From assembly GCA_036677445.1 (NCBI GenBank), contig JAVBWI010000019.1:1-64000 (forward strand): a stretch of 64,000 nucleotides of DNA. The letters run 5' to 3'. Source of the stretch: JAVBWI01 sp036677445. GTDB lineage: Bacteria > Bacillota > Clostridia > Christensenellales > CAG-138. The translations under genes and the position numbers were made by a program. The notes beneath the pieces were generated by a model. The model saw only the letters and a program-made list of their open reading frames with translations, did no database searches and was not told where the DNA came from. How positions within the stretch are numbered: position 1 is the stretch's first letter; each line of letters opens with the position of its first letter. Positions 9,079 to 17,539 of the stretch are shown piece by piece.

Positions 9079-9639
9079 ATGCTGGAAACCATCATCGTGC
9101 TGCTGCTGATAGGCTTGGATCAGCTGGCAAAATATTTAACGGATCTCTATCTCATGCCTTTGGGCACCAGCATTCCGCTGTGGGAAGGCGTGTTCCATTT
9201 CACAAGCGCGCACAACACCGGCGCGGCATTCGGCATGCTCGCAGGCGGCCGTTGGTTTTTTATAGCCGTTTCCCTGTTGGCCAGTGCGGCTATCGTACTG
9301 TTCCTTGTAAAATCAAGAAAGCGTCTGCATATCTTTATACGCGTTTGCTTTGCCCTGATACTCGCGGGGGCGTTGGGCAACCTGATTGACCGTGCGATAT
9401 TGGGTTATGTGCGCGATATGCTGGAGTTCCGCCTGGCCCGCTTTGCCATATTTAATGTGGCGGACAGCGCCGTCTCGGTGGGCGCCGTGCTGCTGGGCCT
9501 GGATATTATTTTCGGCAAAGGCAAAGCCCTGCTCGACGAACTGGATAAAAAAACGAAAAAGCCGGTTGCCGCGCCTGAGGCGCAAACGCCGGAAAAGACG
9601 GAGCAGGACCCGCCGGAGGGAGCCCGTGGAGACGTTTGA
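9079..9639 (+). CDS. lspA: Lipoprotein signal peptidase (signal peptidase II)
   Basis: An integral membrane aspartic protease that removes signal peptides from prolipoproteins after lipidation. Four membrane segments are visible. Conserved blocks are GLDQLAKYL near the N-terminus, HNTGAAFGML, NLIDRAILGYVRDMLEF (first catalytic Asp region) and NVADSAVSVG (second catalytic Asp). The ATG at 9079 is preferred over 9043, because a GGGGG ribosome site lies just before it and it places the first helix correctly, giving 186 residues. The C-terminal 35 residues are a polar Lys/Glu/Pro-rich tail (KKTKKPVAAPEAQ...) longer than in most homologues. The rluD start overlaps its end by 14 bases. The window encodes several lipoproteins that would be its substrates. 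Confidence 0.94.
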   Translation: MLETIIVLLLIGLDQLAKYLTDLYLMPLGTSIPLWEGVFHFTSAHNTGAAFGMLAGGRWFFIAVSLLASAAIVLFLVKSRKRLHIFIRVCFALILAGALGNLIDRAILGYVRDMLEFRLARFAIFNVADSAVSVGAVLLGLDIIFGKGKALLDELDKKTKKPVAAPEAQTPEKTEQDPPEGARGDV

Positions 9640-10573
9640 CGAATGCGAAGAACTGCTCTTTGAAGCGGATAATGCAAATGAACGTTTGGACGTTTTTTTA
9701 GCGCGCGAAAGCGGGGAAAGCCGCGCGCGCATACAGCATTTGATACAGGACGGCTGCGTGCTGGTGGATAGCCGGGCCCGCAAAGCCAATTACCGGCTGC
9801 AAAGCGGGGAAGTCGTATCCCTGCGCATCGGGATGCCGGAAGCGCTCGATGTGCGGCCGGAGAACATTCCCATTTCCATACTCTATCAGGATGCGGACAT
9901 CTGCGTGGTCAACAAAGCGCAGGGGATGGTGGTGCACCCCGCGCCGGGCAACCGGAGCGGTACGCTGGTCAACGCCCTGCTCTATGCGCTTTGTGACCTT
10001 TCCGGCATTGGCGGCGTGCTGCGCCCCGGGATCGTGCACCGTATCGACAAAATGACCTCCGGTCTCATCGTAGTTGCGAAGAACGATCTGGCGCATGCTT
10101 CGCTTGCGGCGCAAATCAAGGCGCATACTGCGAAAAGGACGTATCTTGCCATCGTGGAGGGAAATATTCGCGAGGATGCGGGCACCGTGGATGCGCCTAT
10201 AGGGAGGCATCCGGTGGACCGCAAGCGCATGGCGGCGGTGCAGGACGGAAGGAAGGCGGTGACGCATTGGCGGGTACTTTCGCGTATGGGGCAGTTCACG
10301 CTCGTAGAGGCGTCGCTGGAGACCGGTCGCACCCATCAGATCCGCGTGCACATGGCATATGAAAAGCACTCGGTTGCGGGGGATACGGTGTATGGCCCCG
10401 CAAAACCCAAGCTGGGGTTAAGCGGGCAGGCGCTCCATGCGTATAAGCTGCAACTGCGGCACCCCCGTACGGGGGAGGATATGGCGTTTTACGCGCCCCC
10501 GCCCGAATGGTTTACGGATGCACTCAAGCGGGCCGGATGGGACGGCATGCCGGACTTAAAAACAATCGAATGA
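9626..10573 (+). CDS. rluD: Pseudouridine synthase, RluD type
   Basis: This enzyme isomerises uridines in 23S rRNA. From the GTG at 9626, which is preceded by GGAGGGA, the protein is 315 residues long, normal for the RluA/RluD family; the frame extends upstream into lspA, but that part matches nothing. An S4 RNA-binding domain (NERLDVFLARESGESRARIQHLIQDGCV, residues 13-40) precedes the catalytic domain. The catalytic block is HRIDKMTSGLIVVAKN with the essential Asp, followed by RTHQIRVHM. The lspA-rluD order is a common Firmicute arrangement. The E. coli target positions (1911/1915/1917) are likely but cannot be proved from sequence. Confidence 0.93.
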   Translation: METFDECEELLFEADNANERLDVFLARESGESRARIQHLIQDGCVLVDSRARKANYRLQSGEVVSLRIGMPEALDVRPENIPISILYQDADICVVNKAQGMVVHPAPGNRSGTLVNALLYALCDLSGIGGVLRPGIVHRIDKMTSGLIVVAKNDLAHASLAAQIKAHTAKRTYLAIVEGNIREDAGTVDAPIGRHPVDRKRMAAVQDGRKAVTHWRVLSRMGQFTLVEASLETGRTHQIRVHMAYEKHSVAGDTVYGPAKPKLGLSGQALHAYKLQLRHPRTGEDMAFYAPPPEWFTDALKRAGWDGMPDLKTIE

Positions 10574-10587
10574 AAAAGGCAAGGAAC

Positions 10588-11040
10588 ATGAGAACTTATA
10601 CAACGCTAAAAAAGGCTATTGTAGTGGCATTGCTGCTATTGACAGTGTTTATGCTTTGCGCCTGTACGGCGGCGGATGTCTGCGTGCGCGTAGAAGAAGA
10701 GGAGCTTACGGACGAGGCGAAGGCGGCGTTTTCGGCGCTCTCGGGTGAGCGCGGGGTCATGCTCTACAGCGACCCTGCACAGATGACGGGCAGCAAAGTG
10801 CGCATGTACGCCGTGCTCTACGGTTCTTCCGGGCAGGAGCTTTCGCTTTCACATTCCTTTTTCAACCTCGTATGGAAGATCACCGGGCAACCGCAGGAAG
10901 GGTATACCGTATGGCGTATAGAGTATAACCCCAGATGGGTCCGCCGCGCATCCTTTCAACAAAACGGCGAAGAACAGGCGATGGACGGTTACGAGGAGCT
11001 AAAGTTCACCGTGGAGGAATCGCTGCGCGCGCAGGAATAG
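10588..11040 (+). CDS. Small lipoprotein of unknown function
   Basis: A 150-residue protein with a basic start, a hydrophobic stretch and a lipobox-like LCAC (Cys at about residue 26), so it is probably a lipoprotein on the outer face of the membrane. The mature part has no motif I recognise; it is mixed alpha/beta in character, and the region SFFNLVWKITGQPQEGYTVWRIEY is notably aromatic. An earlier in-frame ATG at 10570 overlaps the rluD stop, but AAGGA just before 10588 and the signal sequence support the later start. It is probably the last gene of the lspA-rluD unit. No function can be assigned. Confidence 0.65.
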   Translation: MRTYTTLKKAIVVALLLLTVFMLCACTAADVCVRVEEEELTDEAKAAFSALSGERGVMLYSDPAQMTGSKVRMYAVLYGSSGQELSLSHSFFNLVWKITGQPQEGYTVWRIEYNPRWVRRASFQQNGEEQAMDGYEELKFTVEESLRAQE

Positions 11041-11075
11041 CATACGTATTTTCGATAACCTTCGACAATCGTCTG

Positions 11076-11104
11076 TTTACACGATAAGCGGATTGTGTTA
11101 TAGT
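11076..11104 (+). promoter_or_regulatory. Promoter of pyrR-uraA
   Basis: TTTACA (11076-11081), a 17-base spacer and TATAGT (11099-11104) make a good housekeeping promoter. Transcription would start near 11111, which leaves an untranslated leader of about 145 bases containing the attenuator. Confidence 0.7.
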
Positions 11105-11116
11105 ATCTGAAGCGGA

Positions 11117-11212
11117 CAGAACTTTAATTCGGTACAGTGATGCCGGGAAGGTCTGATGTGTATGTGCTGTGCATATTCACGCGCCTTCCGGCAAGCGGAA
11201 GGCGCGTTTTTT
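11117..11212 (+). promoter_or_regulatory. pyr-type transcription attenuator leader
   Basis: The leader ends in a strong terminator: an 11-bp stem (11180-11190 with 11196-11206) and TTTTTT at 11207-11212. Upstream, 11141-11151 (TGCCGGGAAGG) can pair, with one bulged G, with CCTTCCGGCA at 11184-11193, which is the 5' half of the terminator, so the two structures exclude each other. A third, earlier stem (CAGAACTTT at 11117-11125 with GAAGGTCTG at 11147-11155) would sequester the antiterminator strand. This is the logic of the PyrR attenuator, and elements such as TTTAA, ACAGT and AAGG recall the PyrR binding loop, but the full consensus loop is not present. The position before pyrR makes PyrR control likely. 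Confidence 0.65.
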
Positions 11213-11255
11213 GTTAAAGAATGACGCTCGGCCATGTTGAAAGGGGGGAGCAGTG

Positions 11256-11792
11256 ATGGAGAGCAAACGAATCATGGATGAAATATCCATGGATCGCGCA
11301 CTGACCCGTATCGCGCATGAGATTCTTGAACGGAATCACGGCGTGGATGCACTCGCACTCGTCGGTATATTGCGCAGAGGCGTACCGCTGGCAAAACGAA
11401 TAGCGGATAAAATTCAAAGGATCGAAGGGACAGGCGTTCCGGTGGGCGTGTTGGATATCACGTTTTACCGAGACGATCTGTCCCTTCTTTCGGATCAGCC
11501 CATCGTTCGCGGCAGCGTTGTGCCCTTTGACGTGAGCGGCCGCACTCTGGTGCTGGTGGATGACGTGCTGTTTACCGGCCGCACGGCGCGCGCAGCCATG
11601 GATGCGGTGATGGATATTGGCCGTCCGGCACGCATACAGCTGGCCGTGCTGGTGGACCGCGGGCACCGCGAACTGCCTATCCACGCGGATTTTATAGGAA
11701 AAAATGTTCCTACCGCCAGGCAGGAGCGTATATTTGTCAGCGTGCGCGAGCTTGACGGCCGTGAAGAGGTATCCATTGGCCAGGTCCGCTGA
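11256..11792 (+). CDS. pyrR: PyrR regulator / uracil phosphoribosyltransferase
   Basis: A 178-residue bifunctional protein: it binds pyr mRNA in response to UMP and causes transcription termination, and it can convert uracil plus PRPP to UMP. The PRPP-binding motif is LVLVDDVLFTGRTARAA (about residues 97-113). The blocks ALALVGILRRGVPLA and VGVLDITFYRDDL are typical of PyrR rather than Upp. GGGGGGAG precedes both a GTG (11253) and an ATG (11256); I take the ATG. It is followed 72 bases later by a uracil permease gene and preceded by a terminator/antiterminator leader, the normal PyrR autoregulation arrangement. Confidence 0.95.
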   Translation: MESKRIMDEISMDRALTRIAHEILERNHGVDALALVGILRRGVPLAKRIADKIQRIEGTGVPVGVLDITFYRDDLSLLSDQPIVRGSVVPFDVSGRTLVLVDDVLFTGRTARAAMDAVMDIGRPARIQLAVLVDRGHRELPIHADFIGKNVPTARQERIFVSVRELDGREEVSIGQVR

Positions 11793-11864
11793 ATAAAACC
11801 GGTTTTCTGCGCGCAGGCGCATGGAAATATTGCAATCCTATACAACATTTCAGGAGGGGTATCG

Positions 11865-13133
11865 ATGGAAAAGAAAGGACAAGCACTGAAACTGGGGATT
11901 TTAGGCATACAGCATGTGTTCGCCATGTTCGGCGCTACGGTGCTGGTGCCTGCGCTCACAGGGCTTAACCCTGCGGTAGCGTTATTCTGCGCAGGTGTGG
12001 GTACATGGCTGTTTCATCTGGTCACCAAACGCAAGGTTCCGGTATTTCTGGGTTCCAGCTTTGCGTTTATGCCGGCCGTTGTAACGGTTGCGACCACTTT
12101 CTCAAGCGGAGCGGAATTCGGTTCGGACGCTTACCTTGCGGCGCTGCCGTATGCTACCGGCGGCATTATCGTGGCTGGCGCGCTGTACTTGGTGCTTGCT
12201 TTGCTCGTCAAGCTTTTTGGCGCGGAAAAGATCCGCAGCTTCTTCCCGCCCGTGATCACGGGTACGATGGTCATCATCATCGGGCTCATGCTGGCGCCGG
12301 TTGCGATTTCGGGCATCGTATCGCAAATGACCATTGGCGAGGCGGTGCTGCCAATGTGGAAGAACTGGGTCATTGCGGTCATCACGATATTTGCAATTAT
12401 TGCAGGCACGCTCTACGCAAAAGGCTTTTTCAAGCTGGTTCCCATACTCATCGGCATTGTGGTGGGCTATTTGCTTTCCCTGGCGCTGGGCGCGGTGAAT
12501 ACGCAGCCGCTTACGAAGGCGGCATGGATACAGGTGCCCGCTTTCTTCCTGCCCAAGTTTGACTGGGGCGCGATACTGATGATTGCGCCGATCGCCATCG
12601 TTACGTTTGTGGAGCATATCGGCGACATTACCGCCAACGGCGCGGTTACAGGGCAGGATTACATCCAAGACCCCGGCCTGCACCGTACGCTCATCGGCGA
12701 TGGCCTTGCAACCATGCTTGCGGGCGCTTTGGGCGGCCCGGCCAATACCACCTATTCCGAGAACACCGGCGTACTTGCGGCAACCCACAATTATAATCCT
12801 GTCACGCTGCGCATCGCGGCGACGGTCGCACTCCTGATCAGCTTTGTCGGCAAGCTGGGCGCCGTGCTGCAAACCATACCGGGTCCCGTTATGGGCGGCG
12901 TGAGCGTGGTGCTCTTCGGTATGATCGCGGCGGTCGGACTGCGTACGCTGATTGAAAACCAGGTGGATTTCAAAAACAGCCGCAACCTGCTGATTACGGC
13001 GGTCATGCTGGTCATGGCGCTTGGCGGCGCTACCATCAGCTTTGGCCCGGTCAGCTTCTCCGGCGTGGCGCTTTCGGCAGTGCTGGGAATATTCCTCAAC
13101 AAGGTACTGCCCGTAAAGATCGAAAAAGACTAA
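11865..13133 (+). CDS. uraA: Uracil/xanthine permease (NCS2 family)
   Basis: A 422-residue membrane transporter with about 12 to 14 hydrophobic segments that takes up uracil with protons. NCS2 hallmarks seen are QHVFAMFGATVLVP near the N-terminus, a glutamate-containing motif FVEHIGDITANGAVTGQD in the middle, and the block GGPANTTYSENTGVLAATH that contributes to substrate binding. A clear AGGAGG precedes the ATG. It is in one unit with pyrR, sharing its attenuator, and ends at a strong terminator (13150-13185), so uptake should fall when UMP is plentiful. A xanthine or uric acid substrate is less likely because of the pyrR neighbour. Confidence 0.94.
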   Translation: MEKKGQALKLGILGIQHVFAMFGATVLVPALTGLNPAVALFCAGVGTWLFHLVTKRKVPVFLGSSFAFMPAVVTVATTFSSGAEFGSDAYLAALPYATGGIIVAGALYLVLALLVKLFGAEKIRSFFPPVITGTMVIIIGLMLAPVAISGIVSQMTIGEAVLPMWKNWVIAVITIFAIIAGTLYAKGFFKLVPILIGIVVGYLLSLALGAVNTQPLTKAAWIQVPAFFLPKFDWGAILMIAPIAIVTFVEHIGDITANGAVTGQDYIQDPGLHRTLIGDGLATMLAGALGGPANTTYSENTGVLAATHNYNPVTLRIAATVALLISFVGKLGAVLQTIPGPVMGGVSVVLFGMIAAVGLRTLIENQVDFKNSRNLLITAVMLVMALGGATISFGPVSFSGVALSAVLGIFLNKVLPVKIEKD

Positions 13134-13149
13134 CTTACAAAATGGCTCT

Positions 13150-13185
13150 CCGCCCCCGGCCAGATATGGCCGGGGGCGGTTTTTG
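13150..13185 (+). terminator. Terminator of pyrR-uraA
   Basis: A 13-bp GC-rich stem (13150-13162 with 13167-13179), loop GATA, then TTTTTG. Perfect pairing; it closes the uracil unit. Confidence 0.92.
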
Positions 13186-13206
13186 TTGCACGAAGTTAAC
13201 AACAAA

Positions 13207-13277
13207 TTGCAAATATGCAGTTGCAAATCGGATGATCCGGTTGTACACTATACATAAACAATCGCTTATATGTTTAT
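13207..13277 (+). promoter_or_regulatory. Candidate ArsR-type operator/promoter region
   Basis: Before the repressor gene lie an inverted repeat ATAAACA (13254-13260) / TGTTTAT (13271-13277) with a 10-base spacer, the spacing and sequence style of ArsR/SmtB-family operators, and a direct repeat of TTGCAAAT at 13207-13214 and 13221-13228. The region is AT-rich with several -10-like boxes. Binding by the repressor encoded immediately downstream would give metal-dependent autoregulation; this is inference. Confidence 0.45.
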
Positions 13278-13301
13278 ATGTTATAGCGTGGAGGGGCGAA
13301 T

Positions 13302-13727
13302 ATGCAGGAAAAAAAGCAATTTCCCGTCTGTCAGGCGGAACACATCGACGCGCAGCATGAGCATTATATCATTTCCCAAATACCGGATGAAGACGCCGCT
13401 GTGGACGCTGCGGAGTTGTTCCGGCAGCTGAGCGATTCCACCCGCGTACGGCTGTTGTCCATGTTGGCCATTGAAGACATGTGCGTGTGCGAAATGGCGG
13501 ATATTTTGGGTATGAGCCAGCCTGCGGTGTCCCATCACCTGCGTTCGCTCAGGCAATGCGGCGTGATTCGCTTTAAAAAAACCGGCAAGCGTGCCGTGTA
13601 TTATTTAAACGACAACAATACCGGACGCATGGTGCGCCATGTGCTGCACGATATTTGCAGCGGCGAAGCGGCGGCGTGCCTGCAGCAAAAAGCGCCGTGC
13701 GAACTGTGCGGGGAGGAAGAAGAATGA
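13302..13727 (+). CDS. ArsR/SmtB-family metal-responsive repressor (CadC-like)
   Basis: A 141-residue winged-helix repressor. An N-terminal Cys (PVCQAEH) precedes the DNA-binding domain. The metal box MCVCEMADILGMSQPAVSHHLRSLRQ combines the CVC ligand pair of the alpha-3 metal site (as in CadC) with the recognition helix. The wing KKTGKRAVYYLND follows. The C-terminal 25 residues hold four more Cys (CSGEAAACLQQKAPCELC), an extension beyond most homologues that might bind extra metal. Its stop overlaps the start of the P-type ATPase gene (ATGA), so the two are translated together. It should repress the unit until Cd, Pb or Zn binds. AGGAAA-type sites near the start are weak; GTGGAGGGG at 13289-13297 is the ribosome site. 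Confidence 0.92.
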   Translation: MQEKKQFPVCQAEHIDAQHEHYIISQIPDEDAAVDAAELFRQLSDSTRVRLLSMLAIEDMCVCEMADILGMSQPAVSHHLRSLRQCGVIRFKKTGKRAVYYLNDNNTGRMVRHVLHDICSGEAAACLQQKAPCELCGEEEE

Positions 13728-15694
13728 GCGGCGAGCAAACAAAGAACGGATACAAAACGGAACATATGCACGAATCCGGCCATGCGCAGGATATCTGCGA
13801 AGGTGATTCCTGCTGCATTGGCGAAGGCTGCGGTGCCGGCTGCAGCGCCTGCGGCCACGCGCACGACGAGCCGTCTAATCCGTGGAAGCAATGGCTGTCC
13901 ATATTGTCGGGCGCGGCGCTGTTCGCGGCCGCTCTCCTGACAAAAGGCGTCTTGAGTACGGTTTTGTTCTTCGCGGCATATGCCCTGCTCGGCATGCCGG
14001 TGCTGCTGCAGGCCGCGCGCGATATCGGGCGCGGGCAGGTGTTTGGCGAAAGCTTTTTGATGGGTATTGCGACGATCGGTGCATTTGCCCTGGCGGAGTA
14101 CGGCGAGGCCGTGGCGGTCATGCTGTTCTACCGCGTCGGGGAATACTTTCAGGACTTGGCTGTAGACCGCTCGCGCAGCACCATTCGCTCTGCGGTAGAT
14201 CTAAGGCCGGATACCGCGCGTGTTTTACGCGACGGCGCATGGGTGATTTCCGATCCCATGCTGATTTCGGCAGGCGAGCGGATACTTGTGGAGCCGGGCG
14301 AACGCATACCGCTCGACGGCAAGGTGCTTTCAGGCGAAAGCCGTGTGGATAACAGCGCGATTACGGGGGAATCCGTACCCGAGCGCGCCGCCCCGGGCCG
14401 CGAGGTCATGGCGGGCGGCATAAACCAAAGCGGGCCTTTGACGCTTGAGGTGCTGCGCGTTATGCAGGAGTCCGCGGCGGGGCGGATTCTTCGCGCCGTG
14501 GAGGACGCCGCCAAAGGCAAGCCGCGGCTGGAGAACTTTATTACCCGTTTTGCACGGGTATATACGCCCGTCGTCGTGGGGCTGGCGGTATTGCTTTCGA
14601 CGGTGCCGCCGCTCTTTGGGGCGGGCGCGTTTACGGTCTGGCTGCACAGGGCGCTGCTGTTTCTCGTAATCTCCTGCCCGTGCGCGTTGGTCATCAGCGT
14701 ACCGCTTACATTTTTCGCAGGGCTGGCGCATGCCTCTGCGCGCGGTGTACTCTTTAAGGGCGCCAACCGTATGGAGGCGCTGGCGAAAATCAATGCCGCG
14801 GTATTTGACAAGACAGGCACGCTTACCCGTGGGGTGTTCGAAGTGCAGCAGGTTTTTACGGCGGAAGGCTTTGAACCGGATGCGCTGCTGCGGTTGGCGG
14901 CCGCGGCGGAACACCACAGCCCCCACCCTGTGGCAAAGGCGATCCTGAAGGCCGCGGGCGAATATACCCCTGCCGAAGAGGTGCAGGAGCTTGCCGGCCG
15001 CGGCGTCTCCGCTCTTATTTCAGGCAAACGGGTGCTGGTTGGCAATGCGCGGCTTTTGCAGGAAGCAGGCGTCACGCCGCCGGAAATCGAACTGGGCACG
15101 GTCGCATATATTGCGGTGGATGGCGCCTATGCCGGGGCCGTCATCATTGCGGATACGCTCAAGCAGGATGCGGCGGACGCCGTGCGAAAGCTGAATAGAC
15201 TGGTTGGGTACACGGCCATCCTCACGGGCGATGCCGCCGGCCCTGCGCAGCTTGCGGCGCAGCGGACGGGTGCGAGTCAGGTGTTTGCAAAGCTGCTGCC
15301 CGAGGAGAAACTCTCCCGCATGCAGGAAATTCGCGCCCGACACGGCCGCGTGTTGTTTGTGGGCGACGGTATCAACGATGCGCCGGTGCTCATGGGCGCG
15401 GATGTCGGAATGGCTGTCGGCGGCAGTGGTACGGATATGGCGGTGGAGGCGGCCGACGTCGTGCTGCTTTCACCGGAGCTTACGGCAGTCCCTGACGCCG
15501 TGCAGCAAAGCCGCCGTACCATATCGGTGGCGCGGGTGAATATTGTGTTCGCGATCGGGATCAAAACCCTGGTGATGGCGCTTGGCGCTTTCGGTATCGC
15601 CAACATGTGGATGGCGGTGTTTGCGGACGTGGGTACGGCGCTTCTTTGCGTGCTCAACGCGCTGCGGCTGCTGCCCGGCAAACGGAAAGCGTGA
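13724..15694 (+). CDS. cadA: Heavy-metal P1B-type ATPase (Zn/Cd/Pb efflux)
   Basis: A 656-residue membrane pump that exports soft divalent metals using ATP. In place of a folded HMA domain, the N-terminus is a short Cys/His-rich tail (HMHESGH, then SCCIGEGCGAGCSACGHAH). The transmembrane CPC motif (SCPCALVISVP, about residue 317), the phosphorylated Asp in DKTGTLTRG (about 362), the SPHPVAKAI His-Pro motif and GDGINDAPVL (about 547) are all intact. CPC together with a Cys-containing ArsR partner favours the Zn/Cd/Pb (CadA/ZntA) group over copper, although the substrate is inferred. The ATG at 13724 overlaps the repressor stop; the upstream extension of the frame is inside the repressor gene. 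Confidence 0.93.
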   Translation: MSGEQTKNGYKTEHMHESGHAQDICEGDSCCIGEGCGAGCSACGHAHDEPSNPWKQWLSILSGAALFAAALLTKGVLSTVLFFAAYALLGMPVLLQAARDIGRGQVFGESFLMGIATIGAFALAEYGEAVAVMLFYRVGEYFQDLAVDRSRSTIRSAVDLRPDTARVLRDGAWVISDPMLISAGERILVEPGERIPLDGKVLSGESRVDNSAITGESVPERAAPGREVMAGGINQSGPLTLEVLRVMQESAAGRILRAVEDAAKGKPRLENFITRFARVYTPVVVGLAVLLSTVPPLFGAGAFTVWLHRALLFLVISCPCALVISVPLTFFAGLAHASARGVLFKGANRMEALAKINAAVFDKTGTLTRGVFEVQQVFTAEGFEPDALLRLAAAAEHHSPHPVAKAILKAAGEYTPAEEVQELAGRGVSALISGKRVLVGNARLLQEAGVTPPEIELGTVAYIAVDGAYAGAVIIADTLKQDAADAVRKLNRLVGYTAILTGDAAGPAQLAAQRTGASQVFAKLLPEEKLSRMQEIRARHGRVLFVGDGINDAPVLMGADVGMAVGGSGTDMAVEAADVVLLSPELTAVPDAVQQSRRTISVARVNIVFAIGIKTLVMALGAFGIANMWMAVFADVGTALLCVLNALRLLPGKRKA

Positions 15695-15764
15695 CATTGG
15701 CACGGGCGAATATGCGCGTATGGTGTTGATAAAACACTATGCCCGGCTCCGACAGTCAAAATTC

Positions 15765-15808
15765 ATAAAGCCGCCATATATTCAATGGCGGCTTTATGGT
15801 ATTATTTT
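15765..15808 (+). terminator. Hairpin terminator after the metal pump
   Basis: A perfect 13-bp stem (ATAAAGCCGCCAT at 15765-15777 with 15785-15797) is followed by GGTATTATTTTTA, a somewhat delayed T-rich tail. It separates the metal unit from the FHA gene. Confidence 0.65.
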
Positions 15809-15837
15809 TAGGAAGTAAAGGGCGAAGGAGAAGAGGC

Positions 15838-16302
15838 ATGTACGAAAACGCGTATGACATCGTGGCCATGGGCATGCGTTACTTCTTTCTGCTGCTCATA
15901 CTCTATATACTCATCCGTCTGGTGCAGCATGCGCTGAGCGAGTTCAAAGCCGTGCAGCAAATCAAGCAGCAGGTGCGCAGCGTATCGCCCGGCTATTTGG
16001 AGGTGCTTGCGCCTGAAGAACTGTGCGGGGAAAAATACGCGCTGCGGCGCGAGAACACCATCGGCCGCAGCAAGCGGTGCGATATCCCCGTCATGCTTCC
16101 TTCCCTCGCGCTCATTCACGCCTTTTTATATGAAAAAAAGGACGGTCTTTATGTAACGGATTATGGAAGTCGCGCAGGCGTACTGCTAAACGGCGAGCGC
16201 ATCGGCAAACGGGATGAACTGCTCTATACCGAGGATACGCTGCAAATGGGCGAGCTTATTTGCACAGTGCATCTCTCCGGAGAGGAGGAAAAGGATGCGT
16301 AG
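15838..16302 (+). CDS. Membrane-anchored FHA-domain protein
   Basis: A 154-residue protein. One membrane segment (about residues 14-31) is followed by a short linker and a forkhead-associated domain (about 60-150) that binds phosphothreonine peptides: conserved blocks are ENTIGRSKRCDIPV (GRS core), SLALIHAFLY (SxxH-like), DYGSRAGVLLNGERI and LYTEDTLQMGE. The ATG at 15838 follows GAAGGAGAAGAGG. It overlaps the next gene (SEDS protein) by eight bases, and a transpeptidase follows. The order FHA-rodA-pbp parallels the fhaB-rodA-pbpA loci of Actinobacteria, where Ser/Thr kinase signalling controls wall growth. No kinase gene is present in this window. Confidence 0.85.
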   Translation: MYENAYDIVAMGMRYFFLLLILYILIRLVQHALSEFKAVQQIKQQVRSVSPGYLEVLAPEELCGEKYALRRENTIGRSKRCDIPVMLPSLALIHAFLYEKKDGLYVTDYGSRAGVLLNGERIGKRDELLYTEDTLQMGELICTVHLSGEEEKDA

Positions 16303-17539
16303 ATGGAAACGTGTGAGCGCCGCGGGGCTGCTTACGCTCATTATGCTATTCGAGCTGAGCGCTTTTTCCCTTCTGGCGTTCCGGAATCTGACGCTGGATT
16401 ATACCGCCTTCCTGTTTGGCGGCATACTGGTGGCGCTGCTGCTGTTCCAGTATATTTCCCTTACCTCCATATTCCGCCATGTGGATCGTTACCTTCTCAT
16501 CATCGCCAATGTACTGGTGGCCATGGGGCTTATCGTGCAGTACCGTATCGATCCGGATATCGCCTTCAAACAGGTAATTTGGTTCGGTATAGGCATGCTG
16601 GCGATGGTGTTCTGCATACTGTTCATGCGCCGGCCAAACATATTCCGGCGAATCAACTGGCTGTTGATGGCGGGCGGTCTCGGCGTCTTGGCGGTACTGT
16701 TTATAATCGGCAGCGAGGTATACGGCGCGAAGAATTGGATTACCATCGCCGGGCAAAAGTTTCAGCCATCGGAATTTGTAAAGGTGGGTACGGTGTTCGT
16801 GCTGGCGCACTGGCTGACAAGCTCGCGCCAGGTGCGCGGCATCTGGCCGCTGCTCGTTTATATCGTGGGCGTTGTGGGGCTCCTGGTCATGGAACGCGAC
16901 CTGGGCGCGGCGGTGCTCATCGCGGGTACGGCGCTTATCGTGTTCTATGTGGCGACGGGCAACAAGGCGCTTACGGGGTTGGGGCTTGCGGCGGGCTGCG
17001 CGGGCGCTGTGGCGAGCTATTATCTTTTTGACCATGTGCGCGTGCGCGTTGCCATCTGGAAGAACCCGTGGGCGACGTATTCGGGCAACGGCTACCAGAT
17101 CGCGCAGGGCCTGATGGCAATTGCGAGCGGCGGGCTTTGGGGAATGGGGCTTACGCGCGGCTCACCCAAGCTGATACCAGCCTACCATACGGATTATATT
17201 TTCGCCGTCATCTGTGAGGAATTCGGCGTGATCGTCGGCGTGTGCGTCATCGCGTTTTACCTGGTATTCATCGTACGCGGGGCGCTTATTGCGCTCAATG
17301 CGCCGGATCGCTTTACCATGCTGGTGGCGTTTGGCTGTACGGTGCTGATCACCCTGCAAAGCTTTATCATCATTGCGGGCGTCATCAAGCTGATACCGCT
17401 TACAGGCATCACATTGCCGTTTGTAAGCTATGGCGGCAGTTCCATGATCGGGAGCATGATGCTGCTGGGAATCCTTGAAGGCGTTGCCATACAGGGCGGC
17501 GAAACGCTGGAGCGTGCCTTAAAGGAGATGACGGCATGA
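16295..17539 (+). CDS. SEDS-family peptidoglycan polymerase (FtsW/RodA/SpoVE)
   Basis: A 414-residue polytopic membrane protein of about ten helices that polymerises lipid II into glycan strands together with a class B PBP. Conserved SEDS blocks are GSEVYGAKNWITIAGQKFQPSEFVKVG, VMERDLGAAVLI (with the catalytic Asp), NPWATYSGNGYQIAQGLMAIASGGLWGMGL, HTDYIFAVICEEFG, and GITLPFVSYGGSSMIGSM near the C-terminus. The start at 16295 overlaps the FHA stop; its own stop overlaps the PBP start by four bases. The adjoining PBP is its likely partner. RodA versus FtsW cannot be told from sequence alone; the FHA context resembles the RodA of the actinobacterial locus. Confidence 0.93.
   Translation: MRRWKRVSAAGLLTLIMLFELSAFSLLAFRNLTLDYTAFLFGGILVALLLFQYISLTSIFRHVDRYLLIIANVLVAMGLIVQYRIDPDIAFKQVIWFGIGMLAMVFCILFMRRPNIFRRINWLLMAGGLGVLAVLFIIGSEVYGAKNWITIAGQKFQPSEFVKVGTVFVLAHWLTSSRQVRGIWPLLVYIVGVVGLLVMERDLGAAVLIAGTALIVFYVATGNKALTGLGLAAGCAGAVASYYLFDHVRVRVAIWKNPWATYSGNGYQIAQGLMAIASGGLWGMGLTRGSPKLIPAYHTDYIFAVICEEFGVIVGVCVIAFYLVFIVRGALIALNAPDRFTMLVAFGCTVLITLQSFIIIAGVIKLIPLTGITLPFVSYGGSSMIGSMMLLGILEGVAIQGGETLERALKEMTA

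Noticed and set aside
12102..13226. 374-codon minus-strand frame inside uraA
   Set aside because: Its His/Arg/Gln-rich product is the reverse reading of a membrane protein gene and crosses the uraA terminator.
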